Below, piece by piece: positions 53,863 through 63,858 of a stretch of 64,000 bases of DNA (position 1 is the stretch's first letter; each line of letters starts with the position of its first letter). The stretch lies in contig NZ_JACJKH010000012.1 in assembly GCF_016900655.1 (NCBI RefSeq), positions 39,060-103,059 of the forward strand, given 5' to 3'. The position numbers and the translations under genes are program-made. Source of the stretch: Drancourtella massiliensis (GTDB taxonomy: Bacteria; Bacillota; Clostridia; Lachnospirales; Lachnospiraceae). The notes under the pieces were generated by a model. It did no database searches, was not told where the DNA came from, and saw only the letters and a program-made list of their open reading frames with translations.

Positions 53863-54402
53863 ATGAAATTTATTATCAGAGGAAAAAATATCGATGTGAC
53901 GCCTGCTTTAAAGGAAACAATCGAACACAAACTTGGAAAGTTGGAAAGATATTTCACTCCTGAAACCGAGATACACGTTACACTCAGTGTGGAAAGGGAA
54001 GAGCAGAAAATTGAAGTCACTATCCCTCTCAAGGGAAATATTATCCGCTCCGAACAGTCCAGCAACGATATGTATGTTTCTATCGACCTTGTCGAAGAGA
54101 TCATCGAACGTCAGCTCCGCAAATATAAAAACAAGCTGGTTGAAAAACATCAGGCTGGTGTGGATTTCAGCAAATCATTTGTGGAAGATCATGATCACGA
54201 CAGCGTGGAAGACGATTCTATTCAGATTATCCGTACAAAACGCTTTGGTATCAAACCAATGTTTCCGGAAGACGCATGCATTCAGATGGAACTTCTCGGT
54301 CATAATTTCTATGTATTTACCAACGCTGAGACTGATGAAGTCAATGTTGTATACAAGAGAAAGAATAATACTTACGGTTTGATCGAACCGGAATTCCAGT
54401 AG
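53863..54402 (+). CDS. hpf: Long ribosome hibernation promoting factor
   Basis: This 179-residue protein is the long HPF form: an N-terminal YfiA-like domain (about 1-100) that sits in the decoding centre, a linker, and a C-terminal dimerisation domain (about 120-178, IIRTKRFGIKPMFPEDACIQM and FVFTNAETDEVNVVYKR-like end) that joins two 70S ribosomes into 100S dimers. AAGGAG precedes the ATG. It is flanked by its own promoter and a terminator. Confidence 0.96.
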   Translation: MKFIIRGKNIDVTPALKETIEHKLGKLERYFTPETEIHVTLSVEREEQKIEVTIPLKGNIIRSEQSSNDMYVSIDLVEEIIERQLRKYKNKLVEKHQAGVDFSKSFVEDHDHDSVEDDSIQIIRTKRFGIKPMFPEDACIQMELLGHNFYVFTNAETDEVNVVYKRKNNTYGLIEPEFQ

Positions 54403-54414
54403 TATTATAAAAGC

Positions 54415-54439
54415 AAGGGGCTGTAAAACACAGCCCCTT
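54415..54439. terminator. Shared terminator between hpf and the YigZ gene
   Basis: Stem AAGGGGCTGT / ACAGCCCCTT with a five-base A-rich loop between convergent genes. Confidence 0.85.
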
Positions 54440-54441
54440 CC

Positions 54442-55098
54442 CTATTTCTCAAACAGCATCGTTTCTCCCTTATGCACTGCGAAAAAGCACTCTTCGCCCC
54501 ACTCCAGTTTCGCCTGTCCGTTTGTCCCTTCTGTCAGCTCTTTTTCCATTTTTCCCTTTTCTCTGTAAGGAATCAGACACTCCATGCTGACAGCTTCCGT
54601 ATACCGGGTGTCCAGAACATGAATCCCATTCTGGGCAAGGATGTACTGGATCTTCCCCAGTCCGGTATATTCAGTCCGGATTTTCAGTTTAATCCCTCGT
54701 TTTCTGGTAATAATAGCACTTGCAAGAAGTCCCTCTTTTGCTGCTCCGGAGTAGGCCCTGACAAGCCCGCCGGTTCCAAGAAGCGTTCCTCCAAAATAAC
54801 GGGTCACGACAATCACGGAGTCATGGATGTCCTCTCCTGTCAATACATCGAGAATCGGCTTCCCGGCGGTTCCTCCCGGCTCTCCATCATCACTGAAACG
54901 CTGCAGTTCAAACCGCTCTCCCAGAACATAGGCATAGCAGTTGTGCGTAGCATTGTAATGCTTTTTCCGGATGCTCTCTATAAATTCCAGTGCCTCTTCC
55001 TCCGTGTCAATATGGGAAACCGCCGCCAAAAAACGAGATCTCTTTTCAACAATTTCCGCTTCCCCGTTTTCAAGCACTGTCCTGTATTCTTCGACCAT
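54442..55098 (-). CDS. YigZ/IMPACT family protein
   Basis: This 218-residue protein has an N-terminal UPF0029/IMPACT domain (about 20-130, with HNCYAYVLG, RFSDDGEPGGTAGKPIL and VVTRYFGGTLLGTGGLVRAY) and a C-terminal DUF1949 domain. Bacterial members are of uncertain function, with suggested links to nucleic acid or translation. It is convergent with hpf and divergent from the penicillin-binding protein gene. Confidence 0.92.
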   Translation of the reverse strand: MVEEYRTVLENGEAEIVEKRSRFLAAVSHIDTEEEALEFIESIRKKHYNATHNCYAYVLGERFELQRFSDDGEPGGTAGKPILDVLTGEDIHDSVIVVTRYFGGTLLGTGGLVRAYSGAAKEGLLASAIITRKRGIKLKIRTEYTGLGKIQYILAQNGIHVLDTRYTEAVSMECLIPYREKGKMEKELTEGTNGQAKLEWGEECFFAVHKGETMLFEK

Positions 55099-55206
55099 GT
55101 TCGTTCCTCCTGTATCTTCTTTTCTACTATAACAGGAATTTCAACATTTTCAAAACTTTTTCTTAAATTTTTATCAGCGAATACTGAAGATTGCATTTTT
55201 TTCTTT

Positions 55207-55231
55207 ATTTCAATATTGAAATTTGCTATAA
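55207..55231 (+). promoter_or_regulatory. Promoter region of the penicillin-binding protein gene with palindrome
   Basis: TATAAT lies at 55226-55231. Immediately upstream is a perfect 16-bp palindrome ATTTCAATATTGAAAT (55207-55222), in the spacer where a repressor would block polymerase. The -35 is weak. Confidence 0.55.
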
Positions 55232-55260
55232 TGGTTTGGTATAAAAGGAGGCATATGCTC

Positions 55261-57852
55261 ATGAACTATGGTAGAAAAAAGGCTGCTAAGAAACGAAAAG
55301 ACATTACCTCAAAATCAAAACTGAAAAAGAAACGTCTCGGCGTACGGATCTTCAAAGGAGTTCTTCTGACGCTCCTGCTTCTTGTCGTAGCCGGATGTGT
55401 GGGCGGCGGAATTTTTATCAAAAAAGTCATCAATGATGCCCCGGATGTCACCCCGGAAGACGTAAAGCCAACAGGATATACTTCCGTTATTTACGCGTCG
55501 GATAATAAGACCGAAACCGAGCGGCTGACCTCAGCCGGTTCCAACCGTGTTTATAAGACAATCGACGAGATTCCAAAGGATCTTCAGCATGCTTTTGTTG
55601 CAATCGAGGACGAGCGTTTTTATGAGCATAACGGTATCGATCCAAAAGGTATCATCCGTGCAGGAATCATCGGTATCACCACCGGAGATTTTTCTCAAGG
55701 CGCATCGACCCTGACACAGCAGCTGATCAAAAATAATATTTTTGACTTCATGTCGGAAGATACGTTCTTTGACAGACTGGAACGTAAAATTCAGGAACAG
55801 TATCTTGCACTCAAGCTTGAAAAGCAGATGTCAAAAAGCGAAATCATGGAAAACTATCTGAATACCATCAACCTTGGCCAGAATACACTCGGGGTACAGG
55901 CTGCTTCCCAGCGGTACTTTAACAAGGATGTGTCTCAGCTGACTCTTTCGGAATGCGCGGTCATCGCTGCGATTACCCAGAGTCCAAGTTATTACAATCC
56001 TATTACACATCCTGACAACAATGCGAAACGCCGCGAGCAGGTTCTCGACAACATGCTTGATCAGGGATATATTTCCCAGGAGGCGCATGATGAAGCACTG
56101 GCGGATGATGTATATTCCCGTATTCAGAATGTCAATACGAACATCACACAGAGCACCACTCCGCAGAGCTATTTTGTGGACGCTTTGACAGAACAGATTC
56201 TGAATGATCTGGAAGATCCGGATATCGGACTTGGCTACAGCGAAACTCAGGCCTACAATACATTATATAAAGGCGGATTGAGTATTTATTCCACACAGGA
56301 TCTGGAAATCCAGGGAATCTGTGACCAGATCGTCAACGATGACAGCAATTATCCTTCCAACATAGAGTATGGACTGTCCTATGCTCTGACTGTTACCCGT
56401 GCCGATGGGACACAGGAAAACTACAGTTCCGGACATATCAAGCAGTTCCGGAATATGAAATACGGACTGACTTTTGATTCGGAGGAAGAAGCGTACCAGG
56501 TGATCGAAGAATTTAAGGCTTCTATTGCTCAGGAGGGAGACACATATGATGAAGTAATCGATCTGTCACCGCAGCCTCAGGCATCAGTGACCGTCATTGA
56601 TCAGGCTACCGGACAGATCAAGGCCATGGTCGGCGGCCGTGGAACCAAGTCCTCCAGCATGAGTCTGAACCGTGCATACACCGGATCTACAAGACAGCCT
56701 GGTTCCTGCTTTAAGATTCTGTCTACCTACGCTCCTGCCCTTGACAGCGCCGGTGAAACACTGGCAACAATCATCAAGGATGAACCTTATGAATACGCGG
56801 ATGGTACTCCGGTATCCAACTGGTGGGGCGATTATTACCGCGGTGATATGACCATGCGGGAGGCGATTGAGCAGTCCGCCAATATCTGCGCTGTCAAGAC
56901 ACTGACAGAGATTACGCCGCAGCTTGGCTTTACCTACTGTCAGAACTTTGGACTCTCCACGCTGGTTGAAAGCCGGACTACAGATGAGGGTCAGGTATTT
57001 ACAGATATTCACCAGTCTCTTGCCCTTGGCGGTATCACAGACGGTGTGTATAACTACGAAATGTGTGCGGCATACGCCGCAATCGCAAACGGCGGTGTTT
57101 ACCAGGAGCCGATCATGTACACCAAGATTCTGGATCATGACGGCAATGTCCTGCTCGACCGTACTCAGACACAGGAAAAGCGGACTGTCCTAAAAGAGTC
57201 CACCGCATATCTTCTGACAAGCGCAATGGAAGGCGTTCTGACAGAAGGAACCGGTACCCCGGCCCGTCTTTCCAATATGGCCGCTGCCGGTAAGACCGGT
57301 ACGACATCCAACAACGTCGATCTCTGGTTTTCAGGTTACACTCCGTACTATACCTGTACGATCTGGACCGGTTATGATGACAATACCCCGCTCGCAGATC
57401 AGGAGTGGAATTATCATCTAAGAATGTGGAAAAAGATCATGGATCAGATCAATACAACAAAAGGTCTTTCCTACACAGACTTCGAAACACCGGACTCTGT
57501 TGTTGAGCGGACTGTCTGCACAAGCACCGGTAAACTTGCTGTATCCGGATGTCCTTCTGTGACAGAATATTTTGACAAAGATACCGCACCTACTGAAAGC
57601 TGTTCCGGACACAGAACCACACGGCGTTCTACGAGCAGTAATTCTGAAAGCTCAGACAGTTCTGATCAGTCAGAAGACAGCCAGTCTTCCGAAAGTTCCG
57701 ACAGCAGTAATTCTTCGGACAGTGAATCCTCTTCCGACAGCGGAAACAGCAGTTCCTCTGACAGCACTCAGGGATCTGACAATACTTCCTCCGATTCAAA
57801 CAGTGGAGGAACTCAGAGTGATGATTCCGGCGGAGACAGCGCTTCCGAGTAG
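55261..57852 (+). CDS. Class A penicillin-binding protein (PBP1A type)
   Basis: This 863-residue bifunctional enzyme polymerises and cross-links peptidoglycan. It has a basic cytoplasmic start, one transmembrane helix (about 30-53), a GT51 glycosyltransferase domain (catalytic Glu in FVAIEDERFYEHNG, plus GASTLTQQLIKN) and a transpeptidase domain with S482-C-F-K485, S539-A-N541 and K678-T-G. The last about 75 residues are a Ser/Asp/Asn-rich tail. The ATG at 55261 is nine bases after AAGGAGG; another at 55255 is too close. In-frame sequence far upstream is antisense to the YigZ gene and not coding. Confidence 0.93.
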   Translation: MNYGRKKAAKKRKDITSKSKLKKKRLGVRIFKGVLLTLLLLVVAGCVGGGIFIKKVINDAPDVTPEDVKPTGYTSVIYASDNKTETERLTSAGSNRVYKTIDEIPKDLQHAFVAIEDERFYEHNGIDPKGIIRAGIIGITTGDFSQGASTLTQQLIKNNIFDFMSEDTFFDRLERKIQEQYLALKLEKQMSKSEIMENYLNTINLGQNTLGVQAASQRYFNKDVSQLTLSECAVIAAITQSPSYYNPITHPDNNAKRREQVLDNMLDQGYISQEAHDEALADDVYSRIQNVNTNITQSTTPQSYFVDALTEQILNDLEDPDIGLGYSETQAYNTLYKGGLSIYSTQDLEIQGICDQIVNDDSNYPSNIEYGLSYALTVTRADGTQENYSSGHIKQFRNMKYGLTFDSEEEAYQVIEEFKASIAQEGDTYDEVIDLSPQPQASVTVIDQATGQIKAMVGGRGTKSSSMSLNRAYTGSTRQPGSCFKILSTYAPALDSAGETLATIIKDEPYEYADGTPVSNWWGDYYRGDMTMREAIEQSANICAVKTLTEITPQLGFTYCQNFGLSTLVESRTTDEGQVFTDIHQSLALGGITDGVYNYEMCAAYAAIANGGVYQEPIMYTKILDHDGNVLLDRTQTQEKRTVLKESTAYLLTSAMEGVLTEGTGTPARLSNMAAAGKTGTTSNNVDLWFSGYTPYYTCTIWTGYDDNTPLADQEWNYHLRMWKKIMDQINTTKGLSYTDFETPDSVVERTVCTSTGKLAVSGCPSVTEYFDKDTAPTESCSGHRTTRRSTSSNSESSDSSDQSEDSQSSESSDSSNSSDSESSSDSGNSSSSDSTQGSDNTSSDSNSGGTQSDDSGGDSASE

Positions 57853-57879
57853 ATAGTTCCGGACAAAAAACGCAGCATT

Positions 57880-57921
57880 AAGGCCCCTGCAGCAGATATG
57901 ATCTGCCGCAGAGGCCTTCTT
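57880..57921 (+). terminator. Terminator after the penicillin-binding protein gene
   Basis: Long stem AAGGCC-CTGC-GCAGAT / ATCTGC-GCAG-GGCCTT (small mismatches) followed by CTTT. It may also serve the convergent ROK kinase gene. Confidence 0.85.
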
Positions 57922-57942
57922 TATGTTCTGTTATTCAGATGA

Positions 57943-58875
57943 TTAATCTAAAACGAGTTTTGCCGCTCCGCAGATCCCCGCATCATTTCCAAGCTCCGCA
58001 AGTGTAAATTTCACGTCGCGGTCAGCAAAAAACGCTCTCTCCTGATATGGCTTTTTGATGTACGGGAGAAGCACTTCTCCTGCCTTGGATACCCCGCCTC
58101 CGATCACGATGGCAGCCGGATCTACTGCAGCCGCAAGATTTGCGAGCGCATATCCCAGATATGTTCCAAACTCCACAGCAATCTCATCGGCAACTTCATC
58201 TCCTGCTTTTACCGCATCAAAGACGGTCTTTGCGTTGACCGGTCCTTTTCTCAACAAAGTCTCCCTGTCAGTGGAATCCAGCTTTTTCTTTGCAAGACGT
58301 GTAATTCCTGTCGCAGATGCGTACTGCTCCAGACATCCATGATTTCCGCATCCACAGCTGTCCGTTTCCTCGTAGTTGACACAGAGATGACCGATCTCAC
58401 CGCCGGCTCCATGTTCCCCTGTCAGGATCTTTCCATTAATCAGGATTCCTCCTCCGACACCGGTTCCCAGCGTGACCATAATCATATTTTTACAGCCTCG
58501 TCCGCCGCCGAGCCACATTTCTCCAAGTGCTGCCACATTGGCGTCATTGCCTGTAGCAGTACGGATTCCTGTCAGCTCCTCCATCTCTTCTTTCACATTT
58601 TTATATTCCCATCCAAGATTTGCCGTTGCCTTTACAACTCCGTCTTCTGTAATCGGAGCCGGGACCCCGATTCCGATTCCGGCCACATTCTCTTTCGGAA
58701 TTCCATTCTTTTCCAGACTGTTCAAAAGAGATTTGGCAATATCCGGAAGAATCCTGCAGCCTTTCTCTTCCGTTCTGGTTTTTATCTCCCATTTTTCCCG
58801 AATGTTTCCGTCTTCCTGAAATAATCCGATCTTGACGGTGGTACCTCCTATATCAACTCCAAAACAATAATTCAT
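57943..58875 (-). CDS. ROK-family glucokinase
   Basis: This 310-residue kinase phosphorylates glucose with ATP. The phosphate loop is FGVDIGGTTVKIGLF, the glucose-binding and catalytic region ATGNDANVAALGE, and the ROK zinc motif GCGNHGCLEQYAS. Length is as usual for ROK glucokinases; in-frame codons upstream of 58875 overlap hprK and are excluded. It follows hprK by 19 bp, so carbohydrate kinase and catabolite regulation genes are probably cotranscribed. Confidence 0.92.
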   Translation of the reverse strand: MNYCFGVDIGGTTVKIGLFQEDGNIREKWEIKTRTEEKGCRILPDIAKSLLNSLEKNGIPKENVAGIGIGVPAPITEDGVVKATANLGWEYKNVKEEMEELTGIRTATGNDANVAALGEMWLGGGRGCKNMIMVTLGTGVGGGILINGKILTGEHGAGGEIGHLCVNYEETDSCGCGNHGCLEQYASATGITRLAKKKLDSTDRETLLRKGPVNAKTVFDAVKAGDEVADEIAVEFGTYLGYALANLAAAVDPAAIVIGGGVSKAGEVLLPYIKKPYQERAFFADRDVKFTLAELGNDAGICGAAKLVLD

Positions 58876-58894
58876 CTCTGTTCTTTCCTTCCTC

Positions 58895-59812
58895 TTATTT
58901 TGCCAGACTTTCCTGTACACGTCTGTATAACTCTTCTGCCGCATTATACCCCATCTGTTTCTGTCTGTGGTTGACAGCCGCTGATTCCACAATGATCGCC
59001 AGATTTCTTCCCGGACGGATCGGAATCGAATGGCATACGACTTTATTTCCGAGAAATTCTGTATATTCCTCTTTCAGTCCAAGACGGTCGTACTCCCGGT
59101 TCTTGTCCCACTCTTCCATATTGATCACGAGATCGATCGTCTGTGTCTCTCTGACGCTCTGTACACCAAACAGACTCTTGACATCGACAATACCGATTCC
59201 GCGAAGCTCGATAAAATGTCTGGTGATATCGGGAGCTTTTCCAACCAGAGTATCATCGCTGACTTTCCGGATTTCAACAACATCGTCTGTCACAAGACGA
59301 TGGCCGCGGTTAATCAGTTCCAGTGCTGCTTCACTCTTTCCGATACCGCTCTCACCCATCATCAGAACACCAACTCCATATACATCAACCAGTACCCCGT
59401 GAATAGAAATGCATGGAGCCAGTTCCACATTCAGCCAACGGATCACTTCCGCAGTAAAGGCAGAGGTCTGTTTACAGGACTGAAAAATCGGCACTTTCAT
59501 TTCATTGGCCATCTCAAGAAACATCGCATCCGGCTCCATATTCCGGCAGTATACAATACATGGAATTCCATAGGAGAGAAGCTGCGCATACATCTCTTTC
59601 TTCTTCTCATCTGACAGTGTTTCCAGATACGTATACTCCACATATCCGATAATCTGGACACGCTCAGAATCAAAATGGTCAAAATATCCCGTCAGCTGCA
59701 ATGCCGGACGGTTGATATCCGGAACCTGAATTTCCGACTGGGTCAGGTCCAGATCCGGAGTCAGATTCTTCAGGTTCATCTTCTCAATTAGTTTTTCAAG
59801 CTTCACACCCAT
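58895..59812 (-). CDS. hprK: HPr kinase/phosphorylase
   Basis: This 305-residue bifunctional enzyme phosphorylates and dephosphorylates Ser46 of HPr, controlling catabolite repression through CcpA. The C-terminal catalytic domain has Walker A MGESGIGKSE and the family signature around ELRGIGIVDVKSLFG; the N-terminal domain is complete. It sits between uvrC and the ROK glucokinase, an arrangement seen in other clostridia. Confidence 0.96.
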   Translation of the reverse strand: MGVKLEKLIEKMNLKNLTPDLDLTQSEIQVPDINRPALQLTGYFDHFDSERVQIIGYVEYTYLETLSDEKKKEMYAQLLSYGIPCIVYCRNMEPDAMFLEMANEMKVPIFQSCKQTSAFTAEVIRWLNVELAPCISIHGVLVDVYGVGVLMMGESGIGKSEAALELINRGHRLVTDDVVEIRKVSDDTLVGKAPDITRHFIELRGIGIVDVKSLFGVQSVRETQTIDLVINMEEWDKNREYDRLGLKEEYTEFLGNKVVCHSIPIRPGRNLAIIVESAAVNHRQKQMGYNAAEELYRRVQESLAK

Positions 59813-59866
59813 ATTTGTTCTCCTTTATTTTCTCAGTTAAAATCATTTTGTGAATAGTATATCATA

Positions 59867-61711
59867 TCAGTGGAAAAAATTGTACACGTCTCTGGCAGAT
59901 TTTTCATTCATGGTAGGAAGTTTTTTCAGATCTTCGATTTCCGCCTGCCGGATCGCATCCAGACTCTGAAAATGTTTCATCAGATCTTTTCTCCGCTTCG
60001 GTCCCACTCCCGGAATATCATCCAGAATCGAGTGAACCTGCCCCTGTCCCCGCAGTTTCCGGTGAAATTCGATGGCAAACCGGTGAGCCTCATCCTGTAC
60101 ACGTGTAATCAGTTTAAACGCCTCTGAATCTGCCCGGATTGGGAGTTCTTCATCGTGGTAATAAAGTCCTCTCGTGCGGTGCCTGTCATCCTTCACCATG
60201 CCGCAGACCGGTATGCTGATATGCAGCTCCTCCAGCACTTCCTCCGCGATATGCACCTGTCCCTTGCCGCCGTCCATCAGAATCAGATCAGGAAAGACAG
60301 TAAAACTTCCGAACTCTTTTCCTTCTTCTTTTTCCTGCAGTCCATGTGTGAACCGCCTTGTCAGCACTTCCCGCATACTTGCGTAATCGTCCGCTCCCAC
60401 TACGCCCTTGATACGGAACTTCCGGTAGTCGCTTCTCTTCGGTTTTCCATCCTCGTAGACTACCATGGAACCAACCGATGCAAACCCGTTCGTATTGGAG
60501 ATGTCAAACGCCTCCATCCTGCGGATTCCGGTAACACCGATAATTCCCTCCAGTTCCCGGACTGCTCCTGTAGTTCTGTTGGCTTCCCGGATCAGGTGTT
60601 CTTTATCTTTTGCAAGTACCATCGCCGCATTTTTCTGCGCCAGTTCACAAAGTTTTTCCTTCTCGCCCTTTTTCGGCACTGTAAAGGTTACTTTGTGTCC
60701 TCTTCTGCGAGTCATCCATTCCATCAGTATATCTGCTTCATCCAGTTCGTACGGAAGCAGCAGTTCTCTTGGAATATACGGTGTCCCGGCATAAAACTGC
60801 TTGATAAAGCTCGTCAGGATCTCCGCCTTCGTTTCGTCCGGATCGGTCCGCAGATAAAAATGATCCCGTCCGATCAGGCGGCCTCCACGTATGAAGAAGA
60901 CCTGTACCACAGCATCCCCCTCTTCCCTTGCAACCGCCAGAACATCCCGGTCTTCTCCCGGTTTTCCCGCATCGGTGATCTTCTGCTTTTCCGAAATCTT
61001 CTTGACACTTCCGATCAGCTCCCGGTACTCGATTGCCTTTTCAAACTCCATCTGCCCGGATGCTTCCATCATCTTTTCTTCCAGTTCTTTCAGAATCCCG
61101 TCATAATGCCCGGATAAAAATTTCACGACCTCGTCAATGGACTCCCTGTACTGTTCGCTGGAAATATATCCCTGGCACGGAGCATCACACTGTTTGATGT
61201 GGTAGTACAGACACGGACGTTCTTTCCCGATATCTCTCGGCAGATTTCTGCTGCAGCTTCTTAAATGATACAGCTTTCTTACCATATCAATGATATCCTT
61301 CACCGCCTGAGAACTCGTAAATGGTCCAAAATACTTTGCCTTATCCTTTGCCTGCCTGCGCACCATCATAATCCGCGGGAACGGTTCCTGGACGGTCACC
61401 TTGATAAAGGGATATGTCTTATCGTCCATCAGCATGGTATTGTACTTCGGCCTGTGTTCCTTGATCAGATTACATTCCAGTACCAGAGCTTCCAGTTCCG
61501 AATCTGTGACAATGTATTCAAACCGCCGGATGTGCGTGACCATCTGCTCGATCTTGACGCCCTTATTTCTGCTGCTCTGAAAATACTGCCTCACCCGGTT
61601 TTTCAGGCTGATGGCTTTTCCCACGTAGATGATCTCGTCCTTCTCATCATGCATCAGATAAACTCCAGGCTTTGCCGGCAGTTTTTTCAGTTCTTCTTCA
61701 ATTACAAACAT
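59867..61711 (-). CDS. uvrC: Excinuclease ABC subunit C
   Basis: This 614-residue nuclease makes both incisions in nucleotide excision repair. It has the GIY-YIG domain (KPGVYLMHD and IIYVGKA, about 13-35), a UVR motif (about 200-235), the RNase H-like catalytic domain (with [13 protein letters not shown] and [11 protein letters not shown]) and C-terminal helix-hairpin-helix repeats. It follows ftsH after a terminator and has its own promoter. Confidence 0.96.
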   Translation of the reverse strand: MFVIEEELKKLPAKPGVYLMHDEKDEIIYVGKAISLKNRVRQYFQSSRNKGVKIEQMVTHIRRFEYIVTDSELEALVLECNLIKEHRPKYNTMLMDDKTYPFIKVTVQEPFPRIMMVRRQAKDKAKYFGPFTSSQAVKDIIDMVRKLYHLRSCSRNLPRDIGKERPCLYYHIKQCDAPCQGYISSEQYRESIDEVVKFLSGHYDGILKELEEKMMEASGQMEFEKAIEYRELIGSVKKISEKQKITDAGKPGEDRDVLAVAREEGDAVVQVFFIRGGRLIGRDHFYLRTDPDETKAEILTSFIKQFYAGTPYIPRELLLPYELDEADILMEWMTRRRGHKVTFTVPKKGEKEKLCELAQKNAAMVLAKDKEHLIREANRTTGAVRELEGIIGVTGIRRMEAFDISNTNGFASVGSMVVYEDGKPKRSDYRKFRIKGVVGADDYASMREVLTRRFTHGLQEKEEGKEFGSFTVFPDLILMDGGKGQVHIAEEVLEELHISIPVCGMVKDDRHRTRGLYYHDEELPIRADSEAFKLITRVQDEAHRFAIEFHRKLRGQGQVHSILDDIPGVGPKRRKDLMKHFQSLDAIRQAEIEDLKKLPTMNEKSARDVYNFFH

Positions 61712-61735
61712 CGCTTCACCTCTTTAACCCCATCT

Positions 61736-61764
61736 ATTTTAGCAAAAGAACAGCGTATGGACAA
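61736..61764 (-). promoter_or_regulatory. Promoter of uvrC
   Basis: TTGTCC (61759-61764), a 17-bp spacer and TAAAAT (61736-61741) on the minus strand; the -35 lies inside the loop of the ftsH terminator. Confidence 0.6.
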
Positions 61765-61777
61765 TCCCCATACGCTG
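61745..61777 (-). terminator. Terminator after ftsH
   Basis: Stem CAGCGTATGG / CCATACGCTG, followed on the minus strand by TTCTTTT. Confidence 0.82.
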
Positions 61778-61788
61778 AATTCCTGTCT

Positions 61789-63858
61789 TTATTCTTCTGT
61801 CGCTCCAAAGCCTGTGCTTTCTTCCTCGTTTGCAGTCTCCTCCGGTGCCTGAACAGCTTCTTCGATCTCCGGATGATCCGGAAATTCTACCGGCTTCATT
61901 GCGATCCGTTCCTCTTTTTTGACTTCCCCTTCGGACACTCCTTTGACCTCGTGGAAGATCTTCATAAACTCTTTTCCGGTAATCGTCTCTTTCTCGATCA
62001 GGAACGCTGCAATCTTGTCAAGTGCTTCCCTGTTCTCCATCAGAAGACGTTTTGCTTCATCGTAGGCAACCTTCAGCATCTGCATGACCTCAGAGTCAAT
62101 CTCAGCCGCTGTCGCCTCACCGCAGTTCATGACTGCCCTTCCGTCAAGGTACCGGTTCTGGATGGATTCCAGTCCGATCAGACCGAACTTCTCGGACATA
62201 CCATACTGGGTAATCATCGCTCTGGCAACCTTGGTCGCCTTCTCGATATCATTGGAAGCTCCTGTCGTAACTGTATCAAATACGATCTCCTCCGCAGCAC
62301 GTCCGGCAAGAAGCCCTACCAGCATCGCCTCAAGTTCCTTCTTGGTGTTGAGGAATTTCTCTTCCTCCGGTGTCTGCATGACATATCCAAGCGCACCCAT
62401 CGTACGCGGAACAATCGTGATCTTCTGAACCGGCTCGGAATCCTTCTGAAGCGCACTCACAAGTGCATGTCCCACCTCATGGTAGGAAACAATCCTGCGC
62501 TCTTCCTGGCTCATGATCCGGTCTTTCTTTTCCTTTCCTACAAGAACCACTTCCACGGCCTCAAAAAGGTCGGACTGACTCACCGCGTGACGTCCATGCT
62601 TTACCGCATTGATCGCCGCTTCATTGATCATATTCGCAAGATCTGATCCTACCGCGCCGCTCGTCGCAAGTGCGATCTCCTCCAGATTAACGCTCTCATC
62701 CATCCGCACATCCTTTGCATGTACTTTCAGGATATCAACACGGCCTTTCAGATCCGGTCTTTCCACAATAATCCGGCGGTCAAACCGTCCCGGTCTTAAC
62801 AGAGCCGGGTCCAGAATCTCCGGACGGTTCGTTGCTGCCAGTAGAAGAAGACCTTTGTTTGTATCAAATCCATCCATCTCCGCCAGCAGCTGATTCAATG
62901 TCTGTTCACGCTCATCGTTTCCCCCGAGCTGCGAATCCCTGCTTTTTCCGATGGCATCGATCTCATCGATAAAAATAATACACGGCGCCATCTGCTGTGC
63001 CTGTTTAAACAGATCCCTTACACGGGATGCTCCGACTCCGACATACATTTCCACAAACGCAGAACCCGACAGAGAGAAAAACGGCACATTCGCCTCTCCT
63101 GCCACTGCCTTTGCAAGCAGCGTCTTACCTGTTCCCGGAGGGCCTACCAGAAGCGCTCCTTTCGGAAGCTTCGCTCCGACTCCCGTGTATTTGCCCGGAT
63201 TGTGAAGGAAATCTACCACTTCCTGCAGAGACTCTTTCGCCTCATCCTGACCGGCTACATCACGAAATGTTACGCCCGTGGTCTTTTCCACATACATCTT
63301 GGCATTGCTCTTTCCAATCCCCATCATGCCCCCGCTGCTTTTGGATACTCGCCGCATCAGGAAACTGAGCAGAATAAATACTAGCGCAAACGGAAGAATG
63401 ACACTGAATACAAGATTTAAAATCATCATGGATGTCGAATCCGGAATCGTCCTGCTGACCTCAACTCCCGCTTCCTCCAGCTTATTGTACATTTCCGGAT
63501 CATCTACAATCCCGGTATAATACTCTACCTGAGATCCGGTATTAAACTGTGTAAACCAGTTACTGCCCTGAGTGAGTGTATCCTGTCCGTCACTGCTTCC
63601 CGACTGGGAATCCTGCTGCTTTTCCGCTTCCGTTTTCGGTATGATCGTAATCTTTTCCGAGTCAATAGTGACTTCCCTGACTTCGCCCTGTTCCACCATA
63701 TCCATAAATTTCGTATAGGAAATCTCCTGAGATGGCGTGTCCTGCATGAGCTGATAGAGAAACATGACAAAAACAGCAGCAATTATTGTGGTTATAATAA
63801 TAATCCCATAATTCTGCCGATTATTGTTATCGTTCTTTTTATTATTCTGATTGTCCAT
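61789..63858 (-). CDS. ftsH: ATP-dependent zinc metalloprotease FtsH
   Basis: This 689-residue membrane-bound protease degrades damaged membrane proteins and short-lived regulators. It has two transmembrane helices (about residues 18-38 and 145-165) around an extracytoplasmic domain with a Gln/Ser-rich stretch, an AAA+ domain (Walker [14 protein letters not shown], Walker [24 protein letters not shown]) and the zinc motif HEVGH. The C-terminal tail is acidic. AGGAGG precedes the ATG. Upstream is non-coding to the window end. Confidence 0.97.
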   Translation of the reverse strand: MDNQNNKKNDNNNRQNYGIIIITTIIAAVFVMFLYQLMQDTPSQEISYTKFMDMVEQGEVREVTIDSEKITIIPKTEAEKQQDSQSGSSDGQDTLTQGSNWFTQFNTGSQVEYYTGIVDDPEMYNKLEEAGVEVSRTIPDSTSMMILNLVFSVILPFALVFILLSFLMRRVSKSSGGMMGIGKSNAKMYVEKTTGVTFRDVAGQDEAKESLQEVVDFLHNPGKYTGVGAKLPKGALLVGPPGTGKTLLAKAVAGEANVPFFSLSGSAFVEMYVGVGASRVRDLFKQAQQMAPCIIFIDEIDAIGKSRDSQLGGNDEREQTLNQLLAEMDGFDTNKGLLLLAATNRPEILDPALLRPGRFDRRIIVERPDLKGRVDILKVHAKDVRMDESVNLEEIALATSGAVGSDLANMINEAAINAVKHGRHAVSQSDLFEAVEVVLVGKEKKDRIMSQEERRIVSYHEVGHALVSALQKDSEPVQKITIVPRTMGALGYVMQTPEEEKFLNTKKELEAMLVGLLAGRAAEEIVFDTVTTGASNDIEKATKVARAMITQYGMSEKFGLIGLESIQNRYLDGRAVMNCGEATAAEIDSEVMQMLKVAYDEAKRLLMENREALDKIAAFLIEKETITGKEFMKIFHEVKGVSEGEVKKEERIAMKPVEFPDHPEIEEAVQAPEETANEEESTGFGATEE

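Noticed and set aside
54472..55260. Long in-frame extension upstream of the penicillin-binding protein
   Set aside because: It is antisense to the YigZ gene, lies before the TATAAT element and lacks homology; the start at 55261 has the ribosome binding site.
58876..58992. 39-residue N-terminal extension of the ROK glucokinase
   Set aside because: It runs into hprK in another frame and does not resemble ROK proteins.
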